Assembly (NCBI GenBank): GCA_003169845.1
Contig: PNAG01000011.1
Span: forward strand, 155,044-219,043
Reading direction: 5' to 3'
DNA length: 64,000 bases
Origin: Candidatus Dormiibacterota bacterium
Lineage (GTDB): Bacteria; Chloroflexota; Dormibacteria; Dormibacterales; Dormibacteraceae
Position numbers and translations under genes: made by a program. This document shows, piece by piece, positions 19,162 through 29,430 of the stretch. Each line of letters starts with the position of its first letter. Within the stretch, counting starts at the first letter, position 1. Under the pieces are notes generated by a model. It worked only from the letters and a program-made list of their open reading frames with translations, was not told where the DNA came from and made no database searches.

Positions 19162-21090
19162 ATGTTCGCCGCGTTACCAGCTATCTGCTTCGTAGCGCTC
19201 CTTCTCTTCTTCGGGTCACGGGGCGACTTGCGTGCCGGCTTCCTGAAAGCCGCCGTCATATGCGGTTTCGTGGTGGTGGCGAGCACCGAGGTACTGTCGT
19301 TGCCTGGGCTGATTTCGGCTCCGGCTCTGGTGGCCGTCTGGATACTCGTCGCTGCCGTGGCGGTGATGCTGGTATGGCGAGATCGGGCGCAGATTGCACA
19401 ACGATTGCGAGTCCGGTCGCTGGGTCCCAGCCGCCGAGTCCTGGTGGCAGTCGGGGTCCCCGTTGGGCTCATCCTGGCCGCCACCGGGGTCATTGCCTGG
19501 AGTGCGCCCCCCAACACCTACGACTCGATGACGTATCACATGGCTCGGGTTGCACATTGGGTTGCCGACGGTACCGTTGCCGCGTACCCGACCAGCGTGG
19601 TTCGTCAGCTGTACTACCCGCCGTTCGCCGAGTATGCAGTCCTCCATCTACAACTGTTGTCGGGGGGCGATCATCTTGCCAATTGCGTTCAGTGGCTCAG
19701 CATGTTTGGCAGCGTGGCCGGGGTTTCTTTGATCGCACAGCAGCTCGGATCGCCGCTCAACGGCCAGGCACTGGCAGCGGTCGTGGTGGCAACGCTTCCC
19801 ATGGGCATTCTGCAGGCAACCAGCACCCAGACCGACTATGTCCTGGCTTTCTGGTTGGTATGCGGCGTTTCATTCGCGCTCGATTTCATCGCGCATCCCA
19901 AACCAGGCGCAGCTGGATGGTTCGCGTCGAGCCTGGGGTTCGCGATGATGACCAAGGGGACCGCTTACGTGTTCGCCGCGCCTGTGGTCCTCCTCATCGG
20001 CGGTTGGATGGTGGTCCGTCTGCGAAGCCGGGCTCTCGCGCCGATTGTGATCATGGTGTCCATACCGCTCGCAATCAATGCGGGCTACTACATTCGAAAC
20101 GAGGCGATCTTTCACAGCCCGCTGGCAACAGATGCCGGCGACCTGGCCAACGCCAGGTTCGACCCGCAGGTCACCCTATCGAATGTCGTCCGAGACACGA
20201 TCCTCCAGTTCGGCACCTCGAATCCGAACGCAAATCTCTTCCTGGAGAGGGGTGTCGCCAGGGTGCACTCGCAACTTCTCCACATTGGCCTGAACGATCC
20301 CGGCACAACCTGGTCGGGCGCGACCTTCCACGTGAATCCGCTGTCGTTCGACGAGGACTATGCCGGTGACCCGATCCAGGCACTGCTGGCCATCGTCACG
20401 GGGCTTGCCGCGATCGGGCTCGCGTTCCGGCGAGGGCCTCCGCTGCTGGCGATTTATTCGATCGGGCTCGTGGTGGCATTGCTGGTGTTCGCGTCTTACC
20501 TTCGCTGGCAGCCATGGCATGCCCGTCTCGAGCTGCCGCTGCTTGTTGCCTCCGCTCCGCTTTCAGCCGCGGTCATCAGCCGTATCGCAAACACTGCGAC
20601 TGTGACGGCCCTCGGCGCCATCCTCGTTCTCGCAGCTGTTCCATGGGTGATCGATAACCAGACGCGACCCTTGGTTGGCTTCGCGCTGCCCACCGCGATC
20701 AATCCTCAGCCGAGATTAGTCCCGACCGGAGAGACCATATTCAATGCGTCGCGTAACGACCTCTACTTCGTGAAGGATCCATCGCTCGAGGCGCCCTACG
20801 TGAGAGTCGCGAAGCAAGCCGCAGCCCAGCAATGCCACGAGATCGCCCTGAGGGGCGGCCCTGACTCTTGGGAATACCCGTTCTGGGTCCTGACCAACGA
20901 ATTCGGCGACAACGCGCGGATCGACCAGGTCTTCGTCGACAACCCATCGGCAGGCGCGACGCGGTTTGGGTCCACGCCGTGCATGCTCGTTTCGGTAACG
21001 TCCGACCAGCCTTCGAGCATGTTCCTGGATGGGGTCGAATTCGCGATGAGCTGGAGCCAGGACGGAGTCGGGCTGTATCAGCCCAGATGA
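19162..21090 (+). CDS. GT39-like (GT-C fold) membrane glycosyltransferase
   Basis: The 642-residue protein has about 12 membrane helices. After the third helix it has the external-loop segment PPNTYDSMTYHMARVAHWV, closely resembling the acidic DxxxYH loop of GT39/PMT-like enzymes in high-GC bacteria, and RQLYYPPFAEYAVLHLQ follows. A C-terminal soluble domain (about 130 residues) with two cysteines (QQCHEIALRGG and STPCMLVS) lies outside the membrane. It probably adds a sugar from a polyprenyl-phosphate donor. Its ATG is three bases after the preceding GT4 stop. The 3' end overlaps the convergent gene by 13 bp. Confidence 0.7.
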   Translation: MFAALPAICFVALLLFFGSRGDLRAGFLKAAVICGFVVVASTEVLSLPGLISAPALVAVWILVAAVAVMLVWRDRAQIAQRLRVRSLGPSRRVLVAVGVPVGLILAATGVIAWSAPPNTYDSMTYHMARVAHWVADGTVAAYPTSVVRQLYYPPFAEYAVLHLQLLSGGDHLANCVQWLSMFGSVAGVSLIAQQLGSPLNGQALAAVVVATLPMGILQATSTQTDYVLAFWLVCGVSFALDFIAHPKPGAAGWFASSLGFAMMTKGTAYVFAAPVVLLIGGWMVVRLRSRALAPIVIMVSIPLAINAGYYIRNEAIFHSPLATDAGDLANARFDPQVTLSNVVRDTILQFGTSNPNANLFLERGVARVHSQLLHIGLNDPGTTWSGATFHVNPLSFDEDYAGDPIQALLAIVTGLAAIGLAFRRGPPLLAIYSIGLVVALLVFASYLRWQPWHARLELPLLVASAPLSAAVISRIANTATVTALGAILVLAAVPWVIDNQTRPLVGFALPTAINPQPRLVPTGETIFNASRNDLYFVKDPSLEAPYVRVAKQAAAQQCHEIALRGGPDSWEYPFWVLTNEFGDNARIDQVFVDNPSAGATRFGSTPCMLVSVTSDQPSSMFLDGVEFAMSWSQDGVGLYQPR

Positions 21091-22292
21091 GGCTGACTCC
21101 TGGCTGTTGAAACGGCGGCAACCGTTGGTCCACGGCTGCCCCAGGTGCGCCCCGCCCATGACAAAGACAGCAATGCCCAGAATTCGAGGCTGAGGTCGTT
21201 CTTGAAGTAGGGCACGTCGACCATTCCATGCATGATTACCGCGACGAGCGCCAGCATGACTCCGAGGTGGTAAGGCCGCCAGCCCTCGGGTCCGCGACGC
21301 CAGCCCTGCCAGTTGACCGCGAAGCCGACTCCGATGATCCAGGCCATGGTCAGCAATCCCAGAAGCCCGGTCTCGACCCAGAAGTTGAGGATGATGTTGT
21401 GCGGGTCGATGAAATTCGCCAGCGTGTGGAAGTGGCTGAAGAACGGAACGATCCGTTCCGGGAAGCCCGCGAGGCCGGCGCCGAAGATCGGCCGTTCGCG
21501 CAAAAGGTTGATGGTGGCGGACCACAGGTCGAGGCGGCTCTGGATCGTGTTTCCGTAAACGTTCTGCGTCTCGATCAAGACGCGCGTCCGGACCGGTGGC
21601 ACGAGGGCCAGAATCGCGAGCCCCAGCAGGGTGAGGCCCAGCAGCGGGATCCGGCGGCGGTGCGAGAGCACTAGTGCGAACACGACCGCGGCCAGGGCAA
21701 GGTAGCCACCTCGCGAGAAGCTCATCACGGTTATCACGAGGCCGGCGGCCACGAAGGCTGCACCGATCGCGCGTTCATGGCGCTGCCCGTACAGGGCGAG
21801 GCTACCTGCGACTGCCACCAGCGGCACGACGTACAGCGCGACGGCGTTGGCGGTCAAATAGATGACGACAGGCGGGGACTGCGTCACCTGGTAGGTGTGA
21901 TGGATGAGCCCGTCCGCGACCACGACAGAGTTGGCGAGGCCCGCGACTGCAGCACCCACAAACAGTCCTGACACGATGAGAAGCGCTCGCGCGGGAGTGC
22001 GGACGACGTTAACGAGCACGAATCCAAACGCCATCGGCTCGAGCAGGTAAGCCCGGTAAAGACCCAGCGCGGCGACTTTGCTTGGTGCGGTGACCACCGC
22101 GATTGCGCCCGCAAGCAAGAAAACGAGCGCTGGAATCAAGAAGGGGCTGCGCCACGAGAGCGATCGCCAGCTCGACCTCGACTCCCACGCGAAGACCACC
22201 AGCGAGATGACGATGGCCGCTTCGAGCAGCGTGGTCGGGTAAAAGCCGATGTGCCAGCGAATGGTGTAGGCCGGCGCCAGCGCGCAGGTCAC
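21078..22292 (-). CDS. O-antigen ligase/polymerase family membrane protein
   Basis: The 404 residues contain about 11-12 helices. Near residue 275 a loop reads RERPIFGAGLAGFPERIVPF, followed by HTLANFIDPHNIILNFWVE, the PHN-containing signature of the Wzy/WaaL (PF04932-type) family. It would polymerise or ligate lipid-linked glycan. The GTG at 22292 is the first canonical start, but the frame stays open upstream and encodes RLTTLLCAVTC, which looks like the rest of the first helix. A CTG at 22313 would restore it. It lies just downstream of the sugar-phosphate transferase gene on the same strand. Confidence 0.8.
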   Translation of the reverse strand: MTCALAPAYTIRWHIGFYPTTLLEAAIVISLVVFAWESRSSWRSLSWRSPFLIPALVFLLAGAIAVVTAPSKVAALGLYRAYLLEPMAFGFVLVNVVRTPARALLIVSGLFVGAAVAGLANSVVVADGLIHHTYQVTQSPPVVIYLTANAVALYVVPLVAVAGSLALYGQRHERAIGAAFVAAGLVITVMSFSRGGYLALAAVVFALVLSHRRRIPLLGLTLLGLAILALVPPVRTRVLIETQNVYGNTIQSRLDLWSATINLLRERPIFGAGLAGFPERIVPFFSHFHTLANFIDPHNIILNFWVETGLLGLLTMAWIIGVGFAVNWQGWRRGPEGWRPYHLGVMLALVAVIMHGMVDVPYFKNDLSLEFWALLSLSWAGRTWGSRGPTVAAVSTARSQPHLG

Positions 22293-22359
22293 CGCGCACA
22301 GCAGAGTCGTCAGCCGGTACGGCCGAGCCCCTTCGCCAGGTTCCGCTGACTCGTGGGAA

Positions 22360-23928
22360 CTAATACGCGTGGCGCTGGAAGAACATTCGCAAGACAGTGA
22401 GAATCATGATCTTGAGGTCGAGCACGAGCGACCAGTTCTCAATGTAATAGACATCGTAAATGGTCCGATCGACGATGGGCGCCGCGCCTCGCAGGTCATT
22501 GACCTCCGCCCATCCGGACAGTCCGGGACGGACACGCTGCCGCTCGAGGTAGCGCGGCACCTCTGAGCTGTAGCGCTCGTCGAAGAAGGTTGGCTGCGGT
22601 CGCGGACCTACCAGACTCATGTCGCCTCGCATGACATTCCACAGCTGGGGCAGCTCGTCGATGCTCAGTTTGCGCATGATCCGCCCGAGCGACGTCGTCC
22701 GAGGGTCACCAGGGAGAGCCACGGCGGGACCGGTTGCGGCTTCCGCGTCGGGGATCATCGTGCGGAACTTCAGGACGATGAAAGGACGCCGGTTCATCCC
22801 GATGCGCTCCTGCTTGAAGATGACCGGTCCGCCGGGTGAGGTCAGCTTCAACAGCACCGCGAACACGAGCATGGGAATCGCGAGCACAACGAGGGCAACG
22901 ACGCTGACCACGATGTCGATGAGGCGCTTCACGGCCGCGTTCGCACCGGTCAGGCGGCTGTGCCGGACGCCGACGATCGGCAGCCCGTCGATGGAGTTCA
23001 CCTCGGTGCGGGTGCTCATGATGTCGAGCAGGTCGGGGATGACCTTGAACTCGAGCTTCTGGTCTTCGCAGAGTTTGATCAGGTGCACGAGGCGGCCGCG
23101 GTTCTGGGTCGCCATCGCGATGAACACCTGGTCTGCGGCCAGCGCTCGCGCCTGTGCGGGCAACTCGTCGACGCCGCCGACAACAGGGACGCCCGCAAAG
23201 GAGGTCCCGCGCCCCAGCTCGTCGTCGAGCACACCGCAGACCTGAAAGCCGTACTGGGGGAACATGCTCATTCGGCGCACGAGCATTTCCGCGCCCGGGC
23301 CGGTCCCGACGATCAGAACACGTTCGGCGCCGATTCCCTGGCGTCGCAATCTCGTCTCGTACTGGCGGAGCAGATATCGCTCGGCCGTCATCAACACCGC
23401 CGTCAGGATGACCATGTAGATGATCGTCAGACGTGAGTAGTGAACGCTGAGATTGGTCACTGAGATGGCCGCCAGGACGAGCACGGCCGCGAGCCCGATT
23501 CCGCTGTACAGGCCGAGCAGCAGGTCCATCAGTGTCCGGCCTCGCCACGATCGGTACTGCTGGTTGATGGCGAGAGAGACCAGGTAGATGGCGACGACGA
23601 TTGGCATGGCGGGTATGTATGGCCCGAATGGCAGCGCCAGGCCCTCGGTCCTCCGCAGAGGATCGAGGTTGTGGTAGTACGAATATGCGGTCGCGATGGA
23701 GCCGACCACGATCAGGGCGTCGCCGCCCAACAGCGCCAGGGGCAGCCAGTCGGGAGGCAGGAATACAAGCCGTCCGGTGCGCTGAGCCGGCTGTGACGTG
23801 GGGAGAGCGTCGGCCTCTTGGGGTACGGCCGGGCTGGCGGGACTCTGGCGCGCCATCGTCGGTAAGGGTACTGCTCGGCCCCGCGGCGTGAACCCGACCG
23901 AGCTCGGCTGGCGTTCCAAACTCGTCAC
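22360..23928 (-). CDS. Polyprenyl-phosphate sugar-1-phosphate transferase (initiating transferase)
   Basis: The 522-residue polytopic protein has four N-terminal helices, a nucleotide-binding-like domain beginning RVLIVGTGPGAEMLVRR near residue 215, and a fifth helix region KRLIDIVVSVVALVVLAIPM. The C-terminal catalytic domain carries FKQERIGMNRRPFIVLKFRTM-type sequence, IDELPQLWNVMRGDMSLVG and RPGLSGWAEV. This is the layout of WbaP/WcaJ-type polyisoprenyl-phosphate hexose-1-phosphate transferases, which start repeat-unit synthesis on undecaprenyl phosphate. The GTG at 23928 gives the longest product; the ATG at 23856 (MARQSP) is also reasonable because the first 70 residues are Pro-rich and probably disordered. 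Confidence 0.9.
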   Translation of the reverse strand: MTSLERQPSSVGFTPRGRAVPLPTMARQSPASPAVPQEADALPTSQPAQRTGRLVFLPPDWLPLALLGGDALIVVGSIATAYSYYHNLDPLRRTEGLALPFGPYIPAMPIVVAIYLVSLAINQQYRSWRGRTLMDLLLGLYSGIGLAAVLVLAAISVTNLSVHYSRLTIIYMVILTAVLMTAERYLLRQYETRLRRQGIGAERVLIVGTGPGAEMLVRRMSMFPQYGFQVCGVLDDELGRGTSFAGVPVVGGVDELPAQARALAADQVFIAMATQNRGRLVHLIKLCEDQKLEFKVIPDLLDIMSTRTEVNSIDGLPIVGVRHSRLTGANAAVKRLIDIVVSVVALVVLAIPMLVFAVLLKLTSPGGPVIFKQERIGMNRRPFIVLKFRTMIPDAEAATGPAVALPGDPRTTSLGRIMRKLSIDELPQLWNVMRGDMSLVGPRPQPTFFDERYSSEVPRYLERQRVRPGLSGWAEVNDLRGAAPIVDRTIYDVYYIENWSLVLDLKIMILTVLRMFFQRHAY

Positions 23929-23944
23929 CTAAGATGAACCGAGG

Positions 23945-25645
23945 ATGAGCTCAATCTCCTCAGATGACCGGCGGGGTGCCGTGGCGGAGAAGTCCGCCGC
24001 TGCGAAAGTGGTATCGCCCGCTGGGCCACTCGACGTAAGTGATCGCACTGGAGATCGCCGCTGGGGAGTCGTGGCCATCCTGGCGGCCGCAGCCCCGGCC
24101 CTGATCGCCGCTGCCGCGATGGTTGTGCAACGGCCGTCGATTTACTTCGATGGTGATCCGGCGAAAGACGAGCTGGCGCTGATCAATGCCGGTCATCTGG
24201 CGCAGCTGGTCGGGAGCAACGGCCGGTTCGGATGGAGCCACCCAGGGCCGGCCTGGTATTACGCGCTCGAGCCCTTCTACTTATCGCTGGGTGGTCACAG
24301 CTGGTCCTTTGTAGCCGCGAATCTGCTCATCAACGGGATTGCCTTGGGGTTGATCGTCGCCGTCGTGTGGCGCGCCAGGGGATCCCTGCTTGCACTGTTC
24401 ACAGCTGGGGTTCTCGTTGGCTATGTGGCGTTGTTGGGTGAGCAGATGTTTCGCTATACATGGCCGCCATATGCCGTGGTTTTGCCGATGTTCCTGCTGA
24501 TGGTCGTTGCGGCGGCGGGCGCCGCAGGCTCGACTCCAGCGGTCGCAGCAGCTCTGGTGGTCGGTTCGTACGCAGTCCAGGTGCACGTCGGCACCGTCCC
24601 GACCGTAGCCGCAGTGTTGGCCATCATGCTGGCCCTGCGATTCGCACCAGTTTTGTTTCCGCGGTGGGCGACATCGATTCCTGCCGCCAGAGTCTCGAGA
24701 GGTCGGTGGGATAGACACCTGGTGTGGGGTGGACTACTCCTGTTCGTCCTGATGTGGATTCCACCTGCGATCGACGAATTGACCGGCCACCCGGGCAACC
24801 TGACGCTGCTCTGGACATTCTTCACGCAGAACTATCCGAAACACCCGTATGTCCAGGCGCTTTCGGTCCTCGGCAGGCTCGTTACGCCGTTGGAGTGGCC
24901 TCGGGTTGGCAGCTTTCAAACACCTGACATTTCCCGCGTGTCACCAATCTTTATTGCCGTTGCCGTTGCCTTCGAGGTTTGCTCGCTCGCCCTGGTGGTG
25001 GTCGCCACCCGATTGCGGGATCGCTTCGCCCAATCGATCGGAGCCGTCGTCGCGGTGAGCGGCCTGGTCGTCACGTTGTCGATCAGGGACATTGATGGTT
25101 CCGTCTACGCCTACCTGCTGCTCTGGGTGACCTGCCTCCCACTGGTTTTAGGAGTCGGATGGATTGCGCTCATTCCGCGCCTGCAACCGAGGCCGCTGGG
25201 ACATGTGTCCGCACGGGCGCCCAGGGGTTGGGTGCTTCTCCTGACCGCGGCGGTCATCGCAATGAGCATCCTGGATGTAGTGGCTTTTCTGACCTTGCCC
25301 CCCGTCCCGACGGCGGCTCCGGACACCCAGACCGCTTGGGCGCTGACATCGGTGGCCCTTGCGAGCGAGCCGAAGGGACCGGTCCTTGTCGACATGTACA
25401 CCCCTGACACGTGGGTTGTTGCCGCCGGCTTGGGGCTCCAACTGCAGAAGGATGGGCGTCCGATGAGAGTGCGGGACGACTGGGTTTTCCTGTTCGGTCA
25501 CCAGGCGCGAATGACAGGCGCGGAGAAAATCGTGCTGGCGGTTGTGGATCTGCCCGATTCCACGACGTATGCGAGTCAACACCCAGGCGCCGACCTGATC
25601 GGCAGCACAGACGCACATTCAATCTTCCTGACTCGGGGCTCCTAA
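23945..25645 (+). CDS. Large polytopic membrane protein, possibly GT-C-like
   Basis: The 566-residue protein begins with a soluble tail of about 40 residues, then about 11-12 helices. The first external loop reads SIYFDGDPAKDELALINAGH, then GRFGWSHPGPAWYYALEPFY. Its acidic residues after helix 1 resemble the catalytic loop of GT-C transferases, but I recognise no specific family. It starts at ATG 23945, is divergent from the initiating transferase (22360-23928), and is followed 57 bp later by the GDP-fucose synthase gene. A role in adding or exporting a sugar is inferred from context only. Confidence 0.5.
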   Translation: MSSISSDDRRGAVAEKSAAAKVVSPAGPLDVSDRTGDRRWGVVAILAAAAPALIAAAAMVVQRPSIYFDGDPAKDELALINAGHLAQLVGSNGRFGWSHPGPAWYYALEPFYLSLGGHSWSFVAANLLINGIALGLIVAVVWRARGSLLALFTAGVLVGYVALLGEQMFRYTWPPYAVVLPMFLLMVVAAAGAAGSTPAVAAALVVGSYAVQVHVGTVPTVAAVLAIMLALRFAPVLFPRWATSIPAARVSRGRWDRHLVWGGLLLFVLMWIPPAIDELTGHPGNLTLLWTFFTQNYPKHPYVQALSVLGRLVTPLEWPRVGSFQTPDISRVSPIFIAVAVAFEVCSLALVVVATRLRDRFAQSIGAVVAVSGLVVTLSIRDIDGSVYAYLLLWVTCLPLVLGVGWIALIPRLQPRPLGHVSARAPRGWVLLLTAAVIAMSILDVVAFLTLPPVPTAAPDTQTAWALTSVALASEPKGPVLVDMYTPDTWVVAAGLGLQLQKDGRPMRVRDDWVFLFGHQARMTGAEKIVLAVVDLPDSTTYASQHPGADLIGSTDAHSIFLTRGS

Positions 25646-25672
25646 AGTGCCCGACGCGGATGCGTAGACTAA

Positions 25673-26677
<1,005 letters not shown>

Positions 26678-26736
26678 CCCTGCGACGGGTCGATCACTCT
26701 AGCGCCACCGTTGGCCGGTCTTGTAGTTCGCTCGGC

Positions 26737-28662
26737 TCAAGAGCGGCGGGTCAGGATGGAGTAGTGCTCGAACGAGTACGACGGCGCAAAGCCCGCTTGA
26801 ATGTATGTCACCAGCGGCCCATTCGGCACCTGGCGGCCCTGGCTCCATGAGGCGATCAGGTAGTCGTTCTCGACCACGCAAAGCCGGTTGATCTGCTTGC
26901 TCGCGTCGACGACGGCCTGCTGCGCGGAGGCATCGCCGATCAGCCAGATCCATCGCGTCGGAGGACTCCCCGGCGGCTCGAGCTGAGTAAATATGTAGAA
27001 GCTATCGAGGCCTGGCAGAGAGATGAACGTGTCGCAGTTGTCGCGGATGCTCTGGGTCACCTGCCTCAGCAGCGCAGCCTGGTCGGCCGGGACCCGGACC
27101 CGGGACGCTCCGGCCAGGTCGAGGGGAACGTCAGAAGCGTAAGCGGCCCGGCTTTGCTGCCAGGTCTGCGGCAACCATCCAACCGCCAATGTCGCGAACA
27201 GCAGCCAGGTCGCAAGCTGCAAGCGAACCCGCGCCAGCCCCAGCTGTGCCAGGCCGTCGCTGATACAGATGGCCCCCACCGGAACGAGAGGTAGGGCGGC
27301 CCATAGGGTCTGGCTGCCGGCGACAGGGAACGCATGGAGCGATTGCAGGATGGCGAGGGAAGCCACCAGCACGCGGGCGAAATCCAGCTTCGCGTACCCA
27401 TCGGCATTTGCGCGCGGCGCTGCCACGACCCACGCCAACGCAATCGGTAGGGCGAGCCGGTTGTCCAGCGCCGTCACCTGGAACAGGCCTGGAATGTGGA
27501 TCTGGCCGAGCAACGTGACCCAGACGACCAGCCCGACCCCAAGCCGGATCCAACCCTGTATGGCGACTTCCGGGCGACGAGTGAAGAATCGGTAAAGAGC
27601 CCATGCCAGCGCGAGACTAAGGCTGATGGCGTCCCACATCAGGGTGGTCGCCGGCAGGGAGAGGGGAACTTCGAACGCCTGGCGCTGATCGAGGGGGAAG
27701 AGGATCACTCCGTGCAGGAGACCGTTCGGACTCGTTCCATCGACCAACGCGATCGCGATCACACCAAGCCCCAGGACGAAGCCCCCGGCGAGCAGCCAGC
27801 CGATTTCTGACAGGTGGCGGTTCACATCCGGCCGCGACGCGCTCGTGACGACAACGAGCGCGAGGGCGGAAATCGCGACGTGGATCGCGTACCGCTGAGC
27901 CCACGCGGCGCCGAGATCACTCTTCATCAGCAGAAAAGGAACCAGAACGAACACGGCGGCCGCAGCCAGCCTGATCGGCCAGGTCCGAGCAAGGATTGGG
28001 AAGGTCACGACGCACGCGAAACCGACCGAGATTGCCGCAAAGGCGCCGACATTGATTTTGGTGAGCAGCGCCGCCGCGACCAGTGCTCCAGTGATAAAGA
28101 ACGGCCATCGCGCTGACCAACGGTTGGCGCTGATGAGAGCAACCGCGGCGACGCCGATGACCAGCAAGCTCACCAGGCCGCCTGGGTGCATCGGCTCACC
28201 CGTCAGCGACACCGCGGTCGCGAACGTGATCACGTGAGTGCCGAGACCAAGGGCGAGGCTGCCGGTGAACACGAAAATGGCGACGCCCGCCAGCAGAGCT
28301 AGCGCCAACCAGACCGCCAGCGTTACGAGGCGTCCGGAGTCGTGGTCGAAGGGCACCCCAAGAGCGCCCAGCACGCCGAAAACCTCGTAATAGAAAGGTC
28401 CGTATTGGACAACGACCTGGTCATAGAGTGGATGCCCCGAAATGAAGCTGCGGAGCGACACGAGCATGAAGCCCTCGTCGTCGTAGTTCTGGAAACCCGC
28501 AAACATCAACAGATAGCCCAGGTAGGCGGTCACTGCGGTTGCCGCAGCAAAGGCCGCGGCCGGGAGCGCGATGAGGGCCATTCGCAGACGCGTCTGTGCA
28601 GACTTTGTGGAGCTACCGCCAGCCGTCAGGGGCGGGTTGGCGACCGGGAGGATTCCGGGCAT
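26737..28662 (-). CDS. Large polytopic membrane protein, probable GT-C-type glycosyltransferase
   Basis: The 641-residue protein has an N-terminal cytosolic tail and about 12-13 helices. After helix 1 the external loop reads GFQNYDDEGFMLVSLRSFIS, then YDQVVVQYGPFYYEVFG. The DDEG acidic pair and PFYY motif resemble the catalytic loop of GT39/PMT-like membrane transferases. A C-terminal domain of about 150 residues outside the membrane contains one cysteine pair (RDNC, LCVVEND). The ATG at 28662 was chosen because the upstream extension lacks plausible character. It is divergent from folE. Confidence 0.6.
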   Translation of the reverse strand: MPGILPVANPPLTAGGSSTKSAQTRLRMALIALPAAAFAAATAVTAYLGYLLMFAGFQNYDDEGFMLVSLRSFISGHPLYDQVVVQYGPFYYEVFGVLGALGVPFDHDSGRLVTLAVWLALALLAGVAIFVFTGSLALGLGTHVITFATAVSLTGEPMHPGGLVSLLVIGVAAVALISANRWSARWPFFITGALVAAALLTKINVGAFAAISVGFACVVTFPILARTWPIRLAAAAVFVLVPFLLMKSDLGAAWAQRYAIHVAISALALVVVTSASRPDVNRHLSEIGWLLAGGFVLGLGVIAIALVDGTSPNGLLHGVILFPLDQRQAFEVPLSLPATTLMWDAISLSLALAWALYRFFTRRPEVAIQGWIRLGVGLVVWVTLLGQIHIPGLFQVTALDNRLALPIALAWVVAAPRANADGYAKLDFARVLVASLAILQSLHAFPVAGSQTLWAALPLVPVGAICISDGLAQLGLARVRLQLATWLLFATLAVGWLPQTWQQSRAAYASDVPLDLAGASRVRVPADQAALLRQVTQSIRDNCDTFISLPGLDSFYIFTQLEPPGSPPTRWIWLIGDASAQQAVVDASKQINRLCVVENDYLIASWSQGRQVPNGPLVTYIQAGFAPSYSFEHYSILTRRS

Positions 28663-28779
28663 CGGACGGCAATGGTAGCGGTCATTTTGGCTGGAACACG
28701 GCCAGGCCGGACGTTGGTTCACACTTTCAACCAGGCCAGTTTCCAAACGTCATCTGACGCTTACGCAAGGAGTCCGTGA

Positions 28780-29430
28780 ATGTCCACCCTCGCCTTCGAC
28801 CCCGAAGAGACAACTCAGTGGGAGAAGATCAAGCCGCGCACGATCGAGCCTGAGCAGTGGAAGAGGTTCGAGGGCTACGCCGCCGAGATCTTCCAGGCGT
28901 TCGGCATGGACCTAGACACGCCCGGCACTCGGACGACTCCAACCCGGTACCTGCGCGCGCTCTTCGACGCCACCTCGGGCTATGAAGGCGATTCCAAGCT
29001 CCTCACTGCCTTCCCGACGGAATGCCGCGGCGGTCCTGACTGCAGCATCAGCCAGGTCATCGAAGGGCCGATCGAGTTCTTCGCGCTGTGCGAGCACCAC
29101 GCGCTCCCATTCCATGGCCACGCATACATCGGCTACATCGCGCACGAGCAGATCATCGGGATCTCCAAATTGACGCGGCTGGTCCGCCTGTTTGCGCGCC
29201 GGTTCACCGTGCAGGAAAGGATCGGCGTGGAGATCGCCGACGAGCTGGTGCGCGTGCTCCAGCCGCACGGCGTGGCGGTGCATCTGAACGCGATGCACCT
29301 GTGCACGCAGATGCGCGGCGTCCGCGAGGGCCACTCGCGCACGTGGACGTCGTTCTGGCGCGGCAACTACGAGCAGGACCCCCAGCTCCGGACGGAATTT
29401 CTACAGGCAGTCGAAAAGACAGGCCACTGA
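28780..29430 (+). CDS. folE: GTP cyclohydrolase I
   Basis: The 216-residue enzyme converts GTP to 7,8-dihydroneopterin triphosphate, the entry to folate and pterin synthesis. It shows TRTTPTRYLRAL, the zinc and active-site segment FFALCEHHALPFHGHAYIGY, the family motif FTVQERIGVEIADEL and the second zinc cysteine in AMHLCTQMRGVRE. Length and motif order match the bacterial type I (zinc) enzyme. AAGGAG about 7 bases before the ATG is a good ribosome-binding site. Its TGA overlaps the ATG of the next gene by one base (TGATG), so a pterin-linked two-gene operon is likely. Confidence 0.95.
   Translation: MSTLAFDPEETTQWEKIKPRTIEPEQWKRFEGYAAEIFQAFGMDLDTPGTRTTPTRYLRALFDATSGYEGDSKLLTAFPTECRGGPDCSISQVIEGPIEFFALCEHHALPFHGHAYIGYIAHEQIIGISKLTRLVRLFARRFTVQERIGVEIADELVRVLQPHGVAVHLNAMHLCTQMRGVREGHSRTWTSFWRGNYEQDPQLRTEFLQAVEKTGH

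Noticed and set aside
21078..21090. Thirteen-base convergent overlap of the GT39-like and O-antigen ligase genes
   Set aside because: Small convergent overlaps are common in dense genomes and both stops are well defined.
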